A DNA stretch of 64,000 nucleotides from CAZDCD01 sp964503885 (GTDB taxonomy: Bacteria; Bacteroidota; Bacteroidia; Bacteroidales; UBA10428): the NCBI GenBank assembly GCA_964503885.1, contig CAZDCD010000001.1, positions 62,001-126,000 of the forward strand. The letters are read 5' to 3'. Shown piece by piece: positions 19,326 to 28,630 of this stretch; positions within the stretch are counted from its first letter, which is position 1, and every line of letters begins with the position of its first letter. The translations under genes were made by a program, and so were the position numbers. The notes beneath the pieces are model-generated. The model was not told the DNA's origin. It searched no databases and saw only the letters and a list, made by a program, of their open reading frames with translations.

Positions 19326-20897
19326 CTAATTATATCCGGGATTCTGATCATCATTTGATATGTTAATATTGGCATCGATCTCACCCTGTGGTATCGGCCA
19401 TAATGTATGTGTATCAGCATCAAATACAAGCTCATTCTTTTCCTGCAAAGGCAGATCATCATACACTTCAGTCATAAAGGCAGCAAGACGTCCCCATCTC
19501 ACGAGATCGGGGAAACGAACCTGTTCGCCGCAAAGTTCCACTTTACGTTCATGCTCCAGAGCTACCATAAAATCAGCAAGAGTGGCCGGAGTAGCAACCG
19601 CCGGCATATTCACATCAGCCCTAGCCCTTACCTGGTTCAGATAATCAATAGCCGTAGCAAGTGAACCGCCTGATCTGTTTGCTTCTGCTTCAGCCATCAT
19701 CAGCAATACGTCGGCATACCTAATAATTTTCATATTAATACCGGATGCCTGTGCTGCTACTTCTGATTCACTGGATTGTTTATAATAGTTCTGGTATTTT
19801 CTCCACCCTACCCTCACAACGGTGGAACCGTCCGTCTGTTCCAGCGGGGTAATAGCTGCTGTCAGCGTTCCGTTATCATATAAATCACCATCTTCATAGA
19901 AACAGTAATGATACCTGGGATCGCCGGCTTCAAACTCATTTCTCAGGTTAACAGAAGGAAATACATTATACCAGTCGAAGCAGCCGTATTCCTGTCCCCT
20001 GAAGCAGGCTTCGTTCAGTCCCTGGTCGGTTCTGTCCGAATCCCAGTTGTTTGAATTACCTGCAGCAACGTTGAACTCTACCTCAAAAATTGATTCAATA
20101 CCATGTTCGGTCTCTTCCAAGAAATTATTAGAATAGTTCGCTTCAAGAGCATAACCTGTCACATTACTAAAAGCCGTTAGCGCTTCCTGGTATTTTTTCT
20201 CGAACAAATACGTTTTGCCTAATAATGCCCATGCAGCGCCTGATGTTGCTCTTCCCAGATCTTCTGCTGATTTATCGAGCAATAAAGCAGTGGCACCAGA
20301 GGGACCCGCAAGATCACTTTCGATCTGAGCCCAGATATCTGCTGCAGCAACTCTTGGCAATCCCTGCTGATCATCCGGAACTTCGAGTACCAGAGGTACA
20401 TCTCCAAACCTGGTTACAAGCATGAAATAGTATAATGCACGCATAAATTTGGCTTCGCCGATAAACTTGTCTTTTCTAGCAGCCGGCAACTGAGCATCAG
20501 GAATTTCTTCAATTTTGTCTTCATTATTGATCACAAAATTTGCCTTGTTGATGCCCCTGAAACAGCTTTCCCAGAAAGCTCCGATCGGACCGTGAGATGC
20601 AGTGAATGAAAAATTCAGGTACTGGCGTTTGTCAGCTTCCAACTGGGGATTTCCTGAATTTTCGTGCCCCATATTGTCATATCCGAACCAGATGTGGCGG
20701 TTATAAAGCCCCCTGGTCTGTAAACTGCCATAGGCAGCATTTACGGCAGACTGTACCTGTGCCGCGGTTTTAAAATACGTATCGGGCACAAGTTCATTAG
20801 GATTCGTCAGTTCTAATTTATCCGAATTACAGGAAAAGGTTAGAACCAATGCACCAAAGAAAAGTGCTATTGAAATAAATTTTAATATTTTCATCAT
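19326..20897 (-). CDS. SusD/RagB-family surface lipoprotein, partner of SusC
   Basis: The protein has 523 residues. Signal and lipobox are LVLTFSC, followed by NSDKLELTNPNELVPDTYF. Family landmarks are RALYYFMLVTRFGDVPL, HERKVELCGEQVRFPDLVRW and WPIPQGEIDANINISNDDQNPGY. It starts 15 nt after the SusC stop, the standard susC-susD arrangement. It should form the lid of the SusC barrel. The ligand is unknown because the locus has no glycoside hydrolase or protease to suggest one. It is closely related to the second SusD of the locus. Confidence 0.95.
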   Translation of the reverse strand: MMKILKFISIALFFGALVLTFSCNSDKLELTNPNELVPDTYFKTAAQVQSAVNAAYGSLQTRGLYNRHIWFGYDNMGHENSGNPQLEADKRQYLNFSFTASHGPIGAFWESCFRGINKANFVINNEDKIEEIPDAQLPAARKDKFIGEAKFMRALYYFMLVTRFGDVPLVLEVPDDQQGLPRVAAADIWAQIESDLAGPSGATALLLDKSAEDLGRATSGAAWALLGKTYLFEKKYQEALTAFSNVTGYALEANYSNNFLEETEHGIESIFEVEFNVAAGNSNNWDSDRTDQGLNEACFRGQEYGCFDWYNVFPSVNLRNEFEAGDPRYHYCFYEDGDLYDNGTLTAAITPLEQTDGSTVVRVGWRKYQNYYKQSSESEVAAQASGINMKIIRYADVLLMMAEAEANRSGGSLATAIDYLNQVRARADVNMPAVATPATLADFMVALEHERKVELCGEQVRFPDLVRWGRLAAFMTEVYDDLPLQEKNELVFDADTHTLWPIPQGEIDANINISNDDQNPGYN

Positions 20898-20912
20898 TCT
20901 CTGTTGTTTTAA

Positions 20913-23900
20913 TTAAAATGTTATTTGTAGGCCTGCTATAAAAGATTTTGGTACCGGATAGGTTCCATAATCAATTCCATTCTGGAAATTGTTTATCGGG
21001 TAGCCATTGTTATATGCTCTTTGTGTACCTATATAAGAAGCTCCCGGCTGAACAACTGTGTTTGCACCAACTTCAGGATCAAGACCCGAATAATTTGTAA
21101 GAGTGATCAGGTTTTGTGCACTGACATAAATCCTTACTTTGGCCAGTACATTTGTAAACAAGCTTGAAGGCAGTGTATAACCCAGGGTAATATTTTTTGC
21201 CCTGGTGTACGCACCATCCTCAACAAAACGACTGGATACTTCAACATTGGTACCAACTCCCGGTCTCGGCACGGTATTCGAAGGATTAGTCGGGGTCCAC
21301 CTGTTCAATACGGCAACTCCGGAATTGAATAATCTGGGCATACCTTCGAGGTCATAGATGTTGGTGTTGTACACATCATTTCCGTAGGAACCTTGTATGA
21401 AAATATTCAGGTCAAGTCCTTTATAGGAGGCATCAATATTGAGACCGAGCGTCATCTTGGGGAACGGATTCCCGATTTTTGTTTTGTCATCTGTGGTGAT
21501 CACACCATCGCCGTCGGTATCCGCTATCCTGAAATCTCCTCCGCGGGCTGCAAAATTATCTGCCTGTGAGCCTCCCATGTAAGCAGTGGCTTCGGCATCG
21601 TTCTGGAATATACCGTCAAACTGCCATCCGTAAAAATAGAACAGCGGTTCTCCAACTTCCAGCCTGGTGATGGGTTCGTTCTCAAACTGAGATTGGGTAA
21701 CCGATTCGAGTCCGCCCAACGATTTCACTTCATTTTTAAACGTTCCAAGGTTCAGGCTTGCCGACCATTGAAATTCGCCTTCAAAATCGTTATATCCAAG
21801 TTGAAATTCAAAACCCTTTGTTTCAACAGAACCTACATTTGCAGATTTTGCTCCTGAGAATATTCCCAGGGAAGGTGAAGTTGTCAAAGCCATCAACAGG
21901 TCGTCACTCTTATTGATGTAATATTCGGCAGCCAATGTGAACCGGTTTTGCATCAACCCCAGATCCAGCCCTATATTGGTCATCGTGGTTTCCTCCCATT
22001 TCAGATCGGGATTTGCAGCACCTGAAACTGTTGTACCTGTAACAGCCTCATTATTAATGACATAATGCATATTGGAAGTCAAGGTAGTGGCATAAGCATA
22101 ATCACCGATCTTATCGTTACCGGCCTTACCCCAGCTACCTCTTATTTTCAGGTTGCTTATTGCGGCAACATTATCCATGAATGCTTCTTTATTTATTCTC
22201 CAGCCTGCAGCTACTGAAGGGAAATAACCCCACCTGTTATTGGAACCAAATCGTGACGATGCATCAGCCCGGTATGAAAATGCAAGCAGGTACTTCTGAT
22301 CGTAGTTGTAATTTAACCTGCCCAGGTATCCGATTCTTGCGTATTCAGTAGATTGTGATCTGACATTTATCTGTGTGTTCGACAGTTGCTGAACCTCGCT
22401 GCTGATAGGATCCTGGCTTGTTGCATTTGTAAGCGAGTTATCAATCGTACTGTATTCTGCTAGAGCCAGTGCCTCGATATTATGTTTATCAGCTAAAGTC
22501 TTGGTATAATTCAGGCTATTGGTAAAAATAAGGGAAGTATAGGTTGCCCTGTTTTTCCTGATTACCGCATTGCTATTCGTATGAGTAGAACCAAGATTAT
22601 CGTCGTTATAAGCAGGGTAGAACTGGTTGTCGTCTAGTTTGATGTCTTCCAATCCGGCTACCGATCTGTATTTCAGTCCGTCCAGAATTTCAAGTTCACC
22701 ATAAATATTACCAATTATACTGGTTGTTTTATCTGCAAATTTAAATAAATCAAGGATCCTCACCGGGTTTTCAGCATCCTGTCCGTCAACCGGAGAGTTC
22801 GGACCCTGGTACCCACCCAGGTTATTCGGATTATAAACCGGCAAATAGGGGGCCATTTTTATGGCATGTTCAATTACTGAACGGCCGCCATTGTCGGGCA
22901 ACGGGTTCTGGTTTGAAAATGCTACAGCCAGATTTTCTCCAATTTTTAATCTGCCATGGGTAAAATCACTATTGGCCCTGAAATTATAGCGCTCGTAACC
23001 TGTGGATCTGATGATGCCCTCCTGGCTAACATACCCGCCGGAAATTCTATAGGTGCTGTTATCACCACCACCTGCAACGCTCAAATCGTAGTTTTGCATA
23101 AATCCGTGCTGGAATATTTCATCCTGCCAGTTCGTTTCGGCACCATGAAGCCTGCTGTCATACTGCGGATCGGTAATGACCTGGGGAGTTGTAGTTACAT
23201 CAGCAGATGAGGCATATTGAATATATTGTGCTACATTCAGTACATCATACCTGTTGTTATTCCATTGCGTACCCCAATACGAATTAAAATCTATCTTTAC
23301 TTTACCGGAAGCTCCTTTTTTTGTGGTAACGATGATCACACCATTGGAGCCTTGTGAACCATAAATCGCTGCTGTGGAGGCATCCTTCAATACTTCTATC
23401 GATTCAATATCACTGGGATTCAGAGCACCAAGACCGGCAGCAACAACGCCGTCAATTACATAAAGCGGGTCCATATTGTTCACAGTGCTGAGCCCCCTTA
23501 TCCTTACTGTCGGAGCCGTTCCCGGTGAGCCATTATTGACCACCGTCACACCGGCAGCGCGGCCCTGCAATGCCTGGTCGGCTGTGGTAACAGGAAGGGA
23601 GGTAATTTCTTCGGCATCAATTGAAGAGATTGCACCGGTTACTTCAAGCCTTCTCTGGGTACCATATCCAACGACCACAATTTCATCGAGGCTTTGAATA
23701 TCCGGAGATAATCTGATCGTAAAAATAGTATTGTTGCCGACAGCAACTTCTGAGTTAATATATCCTACATAGCTGAATACCAATACATCCTCGGGACTTG
23801 CTTCTATGGAAAATTTTCCACTGATATCGGAAGTTGCTCCCCGTGTGGTGCCTTTTACCAGGACGTTGGCGCCCGGTAATGCTTCATCTGTGAAAGCATC

Positions 23901-24305
23901 AACGATCGTTCCCTGTACGACAGATTGTTTCAGACTATGTTTCAGCGTTAGCACAACAAGGTTGTTATCAAAAACCTTGTATGTGATGTCGGATGTTTCA
24001 AAAAGTTTTTCAAGGATCTGTTCTACATTTTCATTTTTTACATCCAGGTTAACCACGTTATCGATGTAATTGAAATCGTCGTTGTAGAAAAACCTGAATT
24101 TACTCTGTTGTTCAAGGATCTGAAAAACTTCACGTACTGTCTTACCGCTTAAATCAAGGTTAAACCTGGTATTCTGAGAATACACAGATGCGCCAAGATT
24201 CAACGTTAAGGCAATCGAGAATAGCGTAGTTAGTTTCATAATCAGGATTAGTTTATTTAGCTTTCTTTTACACAAGAAATCTATACAAAAAAGATAATTT
24301 TTCAT
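20913..24305 (-). CDS. SusC/RagA-family TonB-dependent transporter with N-terminal STN domain
   Basis: The protein has 1130 residues. After a signal peptide (LTLNLGASVYSQ) comes an STN domain (~45-110; VREVFQILEQQSKFRFFYND), which links such receptors to FecR/ECF-sigma signalling. A carboxypeptidase-D-like domain (~130-215; GTIVDAFTDEALPGANVLVKG), the plug (~225-335; GYGTQRRLEVTGAISS, LYVIDGVV, IEVLKDASTAAIYGSQG) and a 22-strand-type barrel follow, ending FIAGLQITF. It imports a ligand across the outer membrane using TonB energy and probably tells FecR when ligand is present. The sigma factor and FecR genes precede it. Confidence 0.96.
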   Translation of the reverse strand: MKNYLFCIDFLCKRKLNKLILIMKLTTLFSIALTLNLGASVYSQNTRFNLDLSGKTVREVFQILEQQSKFRFFYNDDFNYIDNVVNLDVKNENVEQILEKLFETSDITYKVFDNNLVVLTLKHSLKQSVVQGTIVDAFTDEALPGANVLVKGTTRGATSDISGKFSIEASPEDVLVFSYVGYINSEVAVGNNTIFTIRLSPDIQSLDEIVVVGYGTQRRLEVTGAISSIDAEEITSLPVTTADQALQGRAAGVTVVNNGSPGTAPTVRIRGLSTVNNMDPLYVIDGVVAAGLGALNPSDIESIEVLKDASTAAIYGSQGSNGVIIVTTKKGASGKVKIDFNSYWGTQWNNNRYDVLNVAQYIQYASSADVTTTPQVITDPQYDSRLHGAETNWQDEIFQHGFMQNYDLSVAGGGDNSTYRISGGYVSQEGIIRSTGYERYNFRANSDFTHGRLKIGENLAVAFSNQNPLPDNGGRSVIEHAIKMAPYLPVYNPNNLGGYQGPNSPVDGQDAENPVRILDLFKFADKTTSIIGNIYGELEILDGLKYRSVAGLEDIKLDDNQFYPAYNDDNLGSTHTNSNAVIRKNRATYTSLIFTNSLNYTKTLADKHNIEALALAEYSTIDNSLTNATSQDPISSEVQQLSNTQINVRSQSTEYARIGYLGRLNYNYDQKYLLAFSYRADASSRFGSNNRWGYFPSVAAGWRINKEAFMDNVAAISNLKIRGSWGKAGNDKIGDYAYATTLTSNMHYVINNEAVTGTTVSGAANPDLKWEETTMTNIGLDLGLMQNRFTLAAEYYINKSDDLLMALTTSPSLGIFSGAKSANVGSVETKGFEFQLGYNDFEGEFQWSASLNLGTFKNEVKSLGGLESVTQSQFENEPITRLEVGEPLFYFYGWQFDGIFQNDAEATAYMGGSQADNFAARGGDFRIADTDGDGVITTDDKTKIGNPFPKMTLGLNIDASYKGLDLNIFIQGSYGNDVYNTNIYDLEGMPRLFNSGVAVLNRWTPTNPSNTVPRPGVGTNVEVSSRFVEDGAYTRAKNITLGYTLPSSLFTNVLAKVRIYVSAQNLITLTNYSGLDPEVGANTVVQPGASYIGTQRAYNNGYPINNFQNGIDYGTYPVPKSFIAGLQITF

Positions 24306-24394
24306 AGATTTGAATGGTTTTTAAAGTTAGACATTTTTATGATTCGGGTGTTTGATTAACAACCTGTATTATTAATGTTTGATTTAGTATTCAA

Positions 24395-24424
24395 CAGGGG
24401 ACAGATCAGCATATCTGTTCCCTG
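24395..24424. other. Hairpin between fecR and susC
   Basis: A 12-bp stem containing one G/U pair and a 6-nt loop. The U-rich tract follows it only on the plus strand, so it is not a clear terminator for the minus-strand transcript. It may be a processing or leader structure that separates fecR from susC mRNA. Confidence 0.45.
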
Positions 24425-24497
24425 TTTTTATAGCAATTTTCGCATAGGCATAAACTTTTAAAAGGTTTAATAGATTTATTGGTTTTTTATTGTTTTC

Positions 24498-25649
24498 TTA
24501 TTTCTTCTTCAGGTGGTTGCTGAATTTTTTCATCATCTGTTTGTTTTCAAAGATCATCACTTTTTTACCCTCCAGCATGTAATCGATAGGAGCGGAAAGC
24601 TTGATTCCGTCAAGCACCTGTGTAAGCGTTTCGTCCTCGAGGGTACCGGTAAAGCGGAATTGCTTGATGTTCTCGGATTCAAATGAAAAGCTTACATTAT
24701 ACTTACGCTCCAGTTTTACGATAAGGTTACTCAGTTCTTCACCTTTGAAAATAAGCCTGTCGTCTTTCCATGAAATAATCGGTACGGGATCAACTTCGGC
24801 TTCAACATACACAATACCTCTTTTCGGTTCCGGGACATCGGGAATCGATTTCCTGATGGTATTAATATCTTCCACCCTGAGCCGCTGGTATTCCTTCACA
24901 TAAACTGCCTTCTGACGGGGTTTCAGATAGATCATCTGGGATCTGCTGTTCTTTTGCCTGTTGTGCCGGATTGAAACCCTTCCCTCTACCAGTGTGGTTT
25001 CAATAATACCTTCGTCGTCGTATGACTTCACATTGAATTCAGTACCCAAAGCCACAATATTCAGATCGCCTGTCTTCACCCGGAATGGTATTTTTTTGTT
25101 CTTGGCTACTTTAAAATATGCTTCTCCTTCAAGTGTTACGGTCCTGTTCTCCGTGTTGAAAACATTATTGTACCTTAGTTTACTTCCTGCGTTCAGCCAT
25201 ACCTGTGACCCATCCGGCAAAAGAAGTTCTGAACGCGCACCCAAAGGGGCTTTCACTTCATTATAAGAAATAATATCATTTCCTTTTTCATTTAAGAGGA
25301 TATACGATACACAGCCCCCACCGGCAAATAACAATATAAAGATAGCCGCAATGCGCGCAAGTTGCATAAACGTAAGGTTCTTCCAGTTGATCACTTGCCG
25401 TTTCAGCCTCTTTTCATGTTCAAGCCGGTTAATGGTTGCTGTAATTTTATTGAATATTCGGTCGAAGTTCACAGTCTTGTTTTCCGATCCCTTTACACTG
25501 AACCCTGATAAATCCTCCAGCAATATATCTTTAATGATCTTCTCCTTTGCATCGTCCGTTACCAAATCCCATATTCCTTTTAATTCCCCTTCAGTGCATT
25601 CCCGCTGCCGAAATTTGTTCAGGAGTTCTTTTATCCTTAAGATATCCAT
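24498..25649 (-). CDS. FecR-family anti-sigma factor
   Basis: The protein has 383 residues from ATG 25649 (MDILRIKELLNKF); an upstream in-frame ATG at 25682 would add 11 residues. A cytoplasmic N-terminal ~85 residues precede one transmembrane helix (IAAIFILLFAGGGCVSYIL). The periplasmic FecR domain follows (GARSELLLPDGSQVWLNAGSKLRY, VTLEGEAYFKV). The C-terminal DUF4974 domain (LSNLIVKLERKYNVSFSF, FTGTLEDETLTQVL) resembles an STN domain. It should hold the neighbouring ECF sigma factor inactive until the STN domain of SusC signals. It lies between the sigma gene and susC, the classical order. Confidence 0.95.
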   Translation of the reverse strand: MDILRIKELLNKFRQRECTEGELKGIWDLVTDDAKEKIIKDILLEDLSGFSVKGSENKTVNFDRIFNKITATINRLEHEKRLKRQVINWKNLTFMQLARIAAIFILLFAGGGCVSYILLNEKGNDIISYNEVKAPLGARSELLLPDGSQVWLNAGSKLRYNNVFNTENRTVTLEGEAYFKVAKNKKIPFRVKTGDLNIVALGTEFNVKSYDDEGIIETTLVEGRVSIRHNRQKNSRSQMIYLKPRQKAVYVKEYQRLRVEDINTIRKSIPDVPEPKRGIVYVEAEVDPVPIISWKDDRLIFKGEELSNLIVKLERKYNVSFSFESENIKQFRFTGTLEDETLTQVLDGIKLSAPIDYMLEGKKVMIFENKQMMKKFSNHLKKK

Positions 25650-25797
25650 TTCTAATCTTACTTTAAACGATACGACTTGCAATAATTATACTATAATACA
25701 ACCTAGTGCAGTAAACTACTCACCCAAAAAACACTTTTTTTAAAAAAAAAATCAAGGAATATCCAAAGTATTATGATTCAGGAGAATAAATAAGGTA

Positions 25798-26364
25798 TTA
25801 TCTGGTCAGTAAATATTCTTCGTTCAGGTTTTCTTTCAAATACCGTATTGCCCGGTATATCTGATTTTCGACTGAACGTACTGATATTCCGAGCCTGTCA
25901 GCAATTTCTATATGCGAAAGGCCTTCCTGACGGCTGAGTTTAAAGATCATCTGCTGCCTCAGAGGCAGACTTTCAATCAGTGTGTCGATCGCACCCTTCA
26001 GTTCATTCATATAAAAGTTTTTAAGGGCATGATCATCTTCCTCTGATTTCTGGATTGAGATATGGTCGATATATTTCTGGTGTACGGCCTGATGTTTGAA
26101 GTAATTATAAATGCTGTTTACAACAGCTTTATAAAGGTAACTTTTCAGTGAAAGTTTCTCATTAAGTGTTTCGTGTTTTTCCCAAAGAGAAATGAATACG
26201 TTTTGAATAACTTCTTCGGTTTCGGAAGCAGCATGAAGATAGCCCTGAACAAAAAAGTACAACTTTTCCTTATATTTATTGAATATCGCCTCAAAGGCTT
26301 GAATATCGCCCTTTTTCAGCTTGCGGGTAAGGTGGAAATCACTATGTGAATACTTTGAATTCAA
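25798..26364 (-). CDS. ECF RNA polymerase sigma factor, FecI-like
   Basis: The protein has 188 residues. Sigma region 2 is at ~25-90 (AFEAIFNKYKEKLYFFVQGYL, SETEEVIQNVFISLWEKHETL) and region 4 at ~125-180 (LPLRQQMIFKLSRQEGLSHIEIADRL, ISVRSVENQIYRAIRYLKENL). No ATG is available at the expected place; the start is TTG at 26364, or possibly an ATT nine nucleotides earlier. A perfect 16-bp palindrome (26352-26367) overlaps this start. The target is expected to be the susC-susD-UnbV locus downstream. Confidence 0.93.
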   Translation of the reverse strand: MNSKYSHSDFHLTRKLKKGDIQAFEAIFNKYKEKLYFFVQGYLHAASETEEVIQNVFISLWEKHETLNEKLSLKSYLYKAVVNSIYNYFKHQAVHQKYIDHISIQKSEEDDHALKNFYMNELKGAIDTLIESLPLRQQMIFKLSRQEGLSHIEIADRLGISVRSVENQIYRAIRYLKENLNEEYLLTR

Positions 26365-26869
26365 AGTTCCAATAGTAAATTATTAGTTAGTTTTAGCCGT
26401 AAAATCAGACAGATCTTTTAATACCTGGTATAAAAAGGTTGTATCGATCTGACCCGAAAACAAAAAGCTAATATATAATTTACTTATCAATAAAACAAAT
26501 TAACGGGATAATTAACTCCGGCCCAAACATCAATTATTTCCTGCCCGGTCAACGATTATTCCTGCTGATTTTGTGCAATCGGTTTCCACTTTTTATTCCA
26601 TATTATTTCAGGAACACCTGTGATGCATGTATATAAGGGTGGACTGAATATTAATAAAAAGGTAAGTAAACGCTTCTGCCAAGGTTTAGGTAGTATGTTT
26701 CCCGGCTAATGGACAATATTTTGTTTTTATTGAAATTTAATCAGAATGGCATCAAAGTATTTTTATAATCATCACCGAATTCATTCCTGAGAAATCAGTG
26801 TGAGGGTTAGTGAAGGAGCCTGCCTGCCGGAAGGAAGAAGAGGCAGTTCCTGACCTCCGAACAACTATC
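26365..26869. other. Intergenic region upstream of the sigma factor gene
   Basis: About 500 bp with no convincing reading frame. It must contain the promoter of the sigma factor gene and the 3' end of the gene on its right, but I could not pick a clear TAnnTTTG element or terminator. Confidence 0.6.
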
Positions 26870-28153
26870 CTACCTCCAGGGGCTCCATTCCATGGTTAAT
26901 TTATCCCTGTCGCGTCTTTGGCCTGTGGTGTTGTTAACCTGGCGGTAGCTGATGCCGTCGGGTTCAAAAAAACAGGTTATGGTTTCAACCTTGTGTTTTG
27001 CTGAAGGGTCATCGAGGAAATAATTCACGAGCAGTGTTTCATTTACCACACCTTTTTTCTGATACACATATCGGGAGACATTTCCGGCCTCGTTCAATTC
27101 AACAAAACATTTCCAGCTTTCGGTTTTCGATTTGTTCTCAAACGATTGGCTCACAGGATCAAATACAGAGTTATACTCTACAACATAGGTTCCGTCCGAA
27201 TACCCGTTGGCCGGATTGTTTTGTTTAATCAAGGTATATGTATTTCCCTGCCTGCTTATTTCATAGGTAATTATATTGCAGACTTTCGATTCTCCTGCAC
27301 TGCTCCATCTCTCACAGAAATTTACTTCCTGAAACATGGCGGGTACGTTTGCCGAACCGTATTCAAATTGCCTGACCTGTGTAAGATGAACAAACAGTGA
27401 AGCTCCTTTCTGGTAATTGCCGGTAACCTGATAGAAATGCGCATACCTTTTTATTTTCAGTATCCTTCCAGTCTTGTCATAGAAAACCGTGTCCACAGGA
27501 TCTTTATAAAAATTTCCCGAATGGTTGTTTACGATAATTCCCTGTTCACGGATTACCAGCATACCCGGTCTTTTTTCGTAGGTACAGTTGAAAAATGGGG
27601 CTTTGATCCCCTTTATCTTTTTCCTTGTATTGTTTACCGTTATCGTAACCGGATTGGTTGAGAGGTTTATTGTTGATTTCCACGGTGTAAATGGTTGCGA
27701 CAAACCAAAGGGAACTATTTCATAGGTATAATCGGTAAGCATGGAATCACCTGCAATACCAATACCGCTGTTATGAATAACAAGTTGTTCGGTTATCGTT
27801 TTTACCGTAGCATCAAAAAGAACCGGTAACTCTGTTTTCAGAAAGGTTAGTGAATCCATGATCCTCTGCCTGCGCGCAATTGAGTCTCTCACAAATTTTT
27901 CCCTCGCGATGATCGAATCCTGAATGAATTGCAGCCTTGCTGCAATAGAATCGCGGATAAACTGTTCCCTGATCAGCATTGAATCACAGCGGTAAACCGT
28001 ATCCTTCTGTTCGCTTTCCTGCGGACGATATAAGTACTTTATACGTAAAGAGTCGGGGTTATTCTGGGCATTAAGCTGGATAATCACCAGCAATCCTGCT
28101 ACCCATAAACCGATTTTCCTGAAACTACCTTTACAAAATACCATGTTGTTCAT
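26870..28153 (-). CDS. Secreted protein with 11-residue coiled-coil repeats, function unknown
   Basis: The 427-residue protein has a signal peptide (LWVAGLLVIIQLNAQ). Residues 57-102 repeat an 11-residue unit starting DS(I/M/L): Asp at 57, 68, 79 and 90, then 100 (DSIAARLQFIQ, DSIIAREKFVR). This is the hendecad pattern of a right-handed coiled coil. The remaining ~320 residues contain many beta-type segments (TITVNNTRKKIKG, RILKIKRYAHFYQV) and match no family I know. It is a single gene, divergent from the sugar-transporter operon. It could be a cell-envelope or adhesin-like protein; I assign no function. Confidence 0.75.
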   Translation of the reverse strand: MNNMVFCKGSFRKIGLWVAGLLVIIQLNAQNNPDSLRIKYLYRPQESEQKDTVYRCDSMLIREQFIRDSIAARLQFIQDSIIAREKFVRDSIARRQRIMDSLTFLKTELPVLFDATVKTITEQLVIHNSGIGIAGDSMLTDYTYEIVPFGLSQPFTPWKSTINLSTNPVTITVNNTRKKIKGIKAPFFNCTYEKRPGMLVIREQGIIVNNHSGNFYKDPVDTVFYDKTGRILKIKRYAHFYQVTGNYQKGASLFVHLTQVRQFEYGSANVPAMFQEVNFCERWSSAGESKVCNIITYEISRQGNTYTLIKQNNPANGYSDGTYVVEYNSVFDPVSQSFENKSKTESWKCFVELNEAGNVSRYVYQKKGVVNETLLVNYFLDDPSAKHKVETITCFFEPDGISYRQVNNTTGQRRDRDKLTMEWSPWR

Positions 28154-28630
28154 CTAGTCAGAAATAATATTTGTTATTAATATCCGTATTTTTAACCAAA
28201 AATCAATCCAAGTTAAAAAAAAATTACCATTTATGATTTACCCGCATATTAAAAATCCTGTAATTGCTTATCCTGTTTTTACAGTGAGATATGTACCACT
28301 CTGCAGCCCGGAGTATGCATGTTGTGTATTTGAACTGAACAGGTTGAAGACTTTTGAGAAACCCACAACAGAAAAAAGCGGTTTACTGGCGGAACAAGAA
28401 ATCCCGTTTTTGAAATCAGCGAATATTCTACGGTAAAAAATGCATTCCGAAAATTGCCAGCGTGAATATCCATGTCCATCAGCATCTGCCGGAATTCAGC
28501 AATAAGATAGGGTTTACCTGTAATCTTTCTGCAAACAGATCAAAGATTCATGTTTTGTTTTGAAAATGGTTTTAAAATTCTATTTTTATGACCTCGAAAA
28601 ATCCTATTAAAATAAAACAGCAACAACAAC
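28154..28630. other. Divergent intergenic region
   Basis: It separates the secreted coiled-coil protein from the sugar-transporter operon. TTTG at 28559-28562 and TATTTTTA at 28581-28588 (18-nt spacing) form a possible promoter for the plus-strand operon, with a weak last base in the -7 element. No convincing gene was found in the 477 bp. Confidence 0.4.

Noticed and set aside
24395..24424. Hairpin after fecR as a terminator of the minus-strand transcript
   Set aside because: The U-rich run follows only on the plus strand. I kept it as a hairpin of unknown role, not as a terminator.
28279..28485. A 68-codon minus-strand frame between the coiled-coil protein and the transporter operon
   Set aside because: No family resemblance, no promoter or start context, and it lies in the divergent control region.
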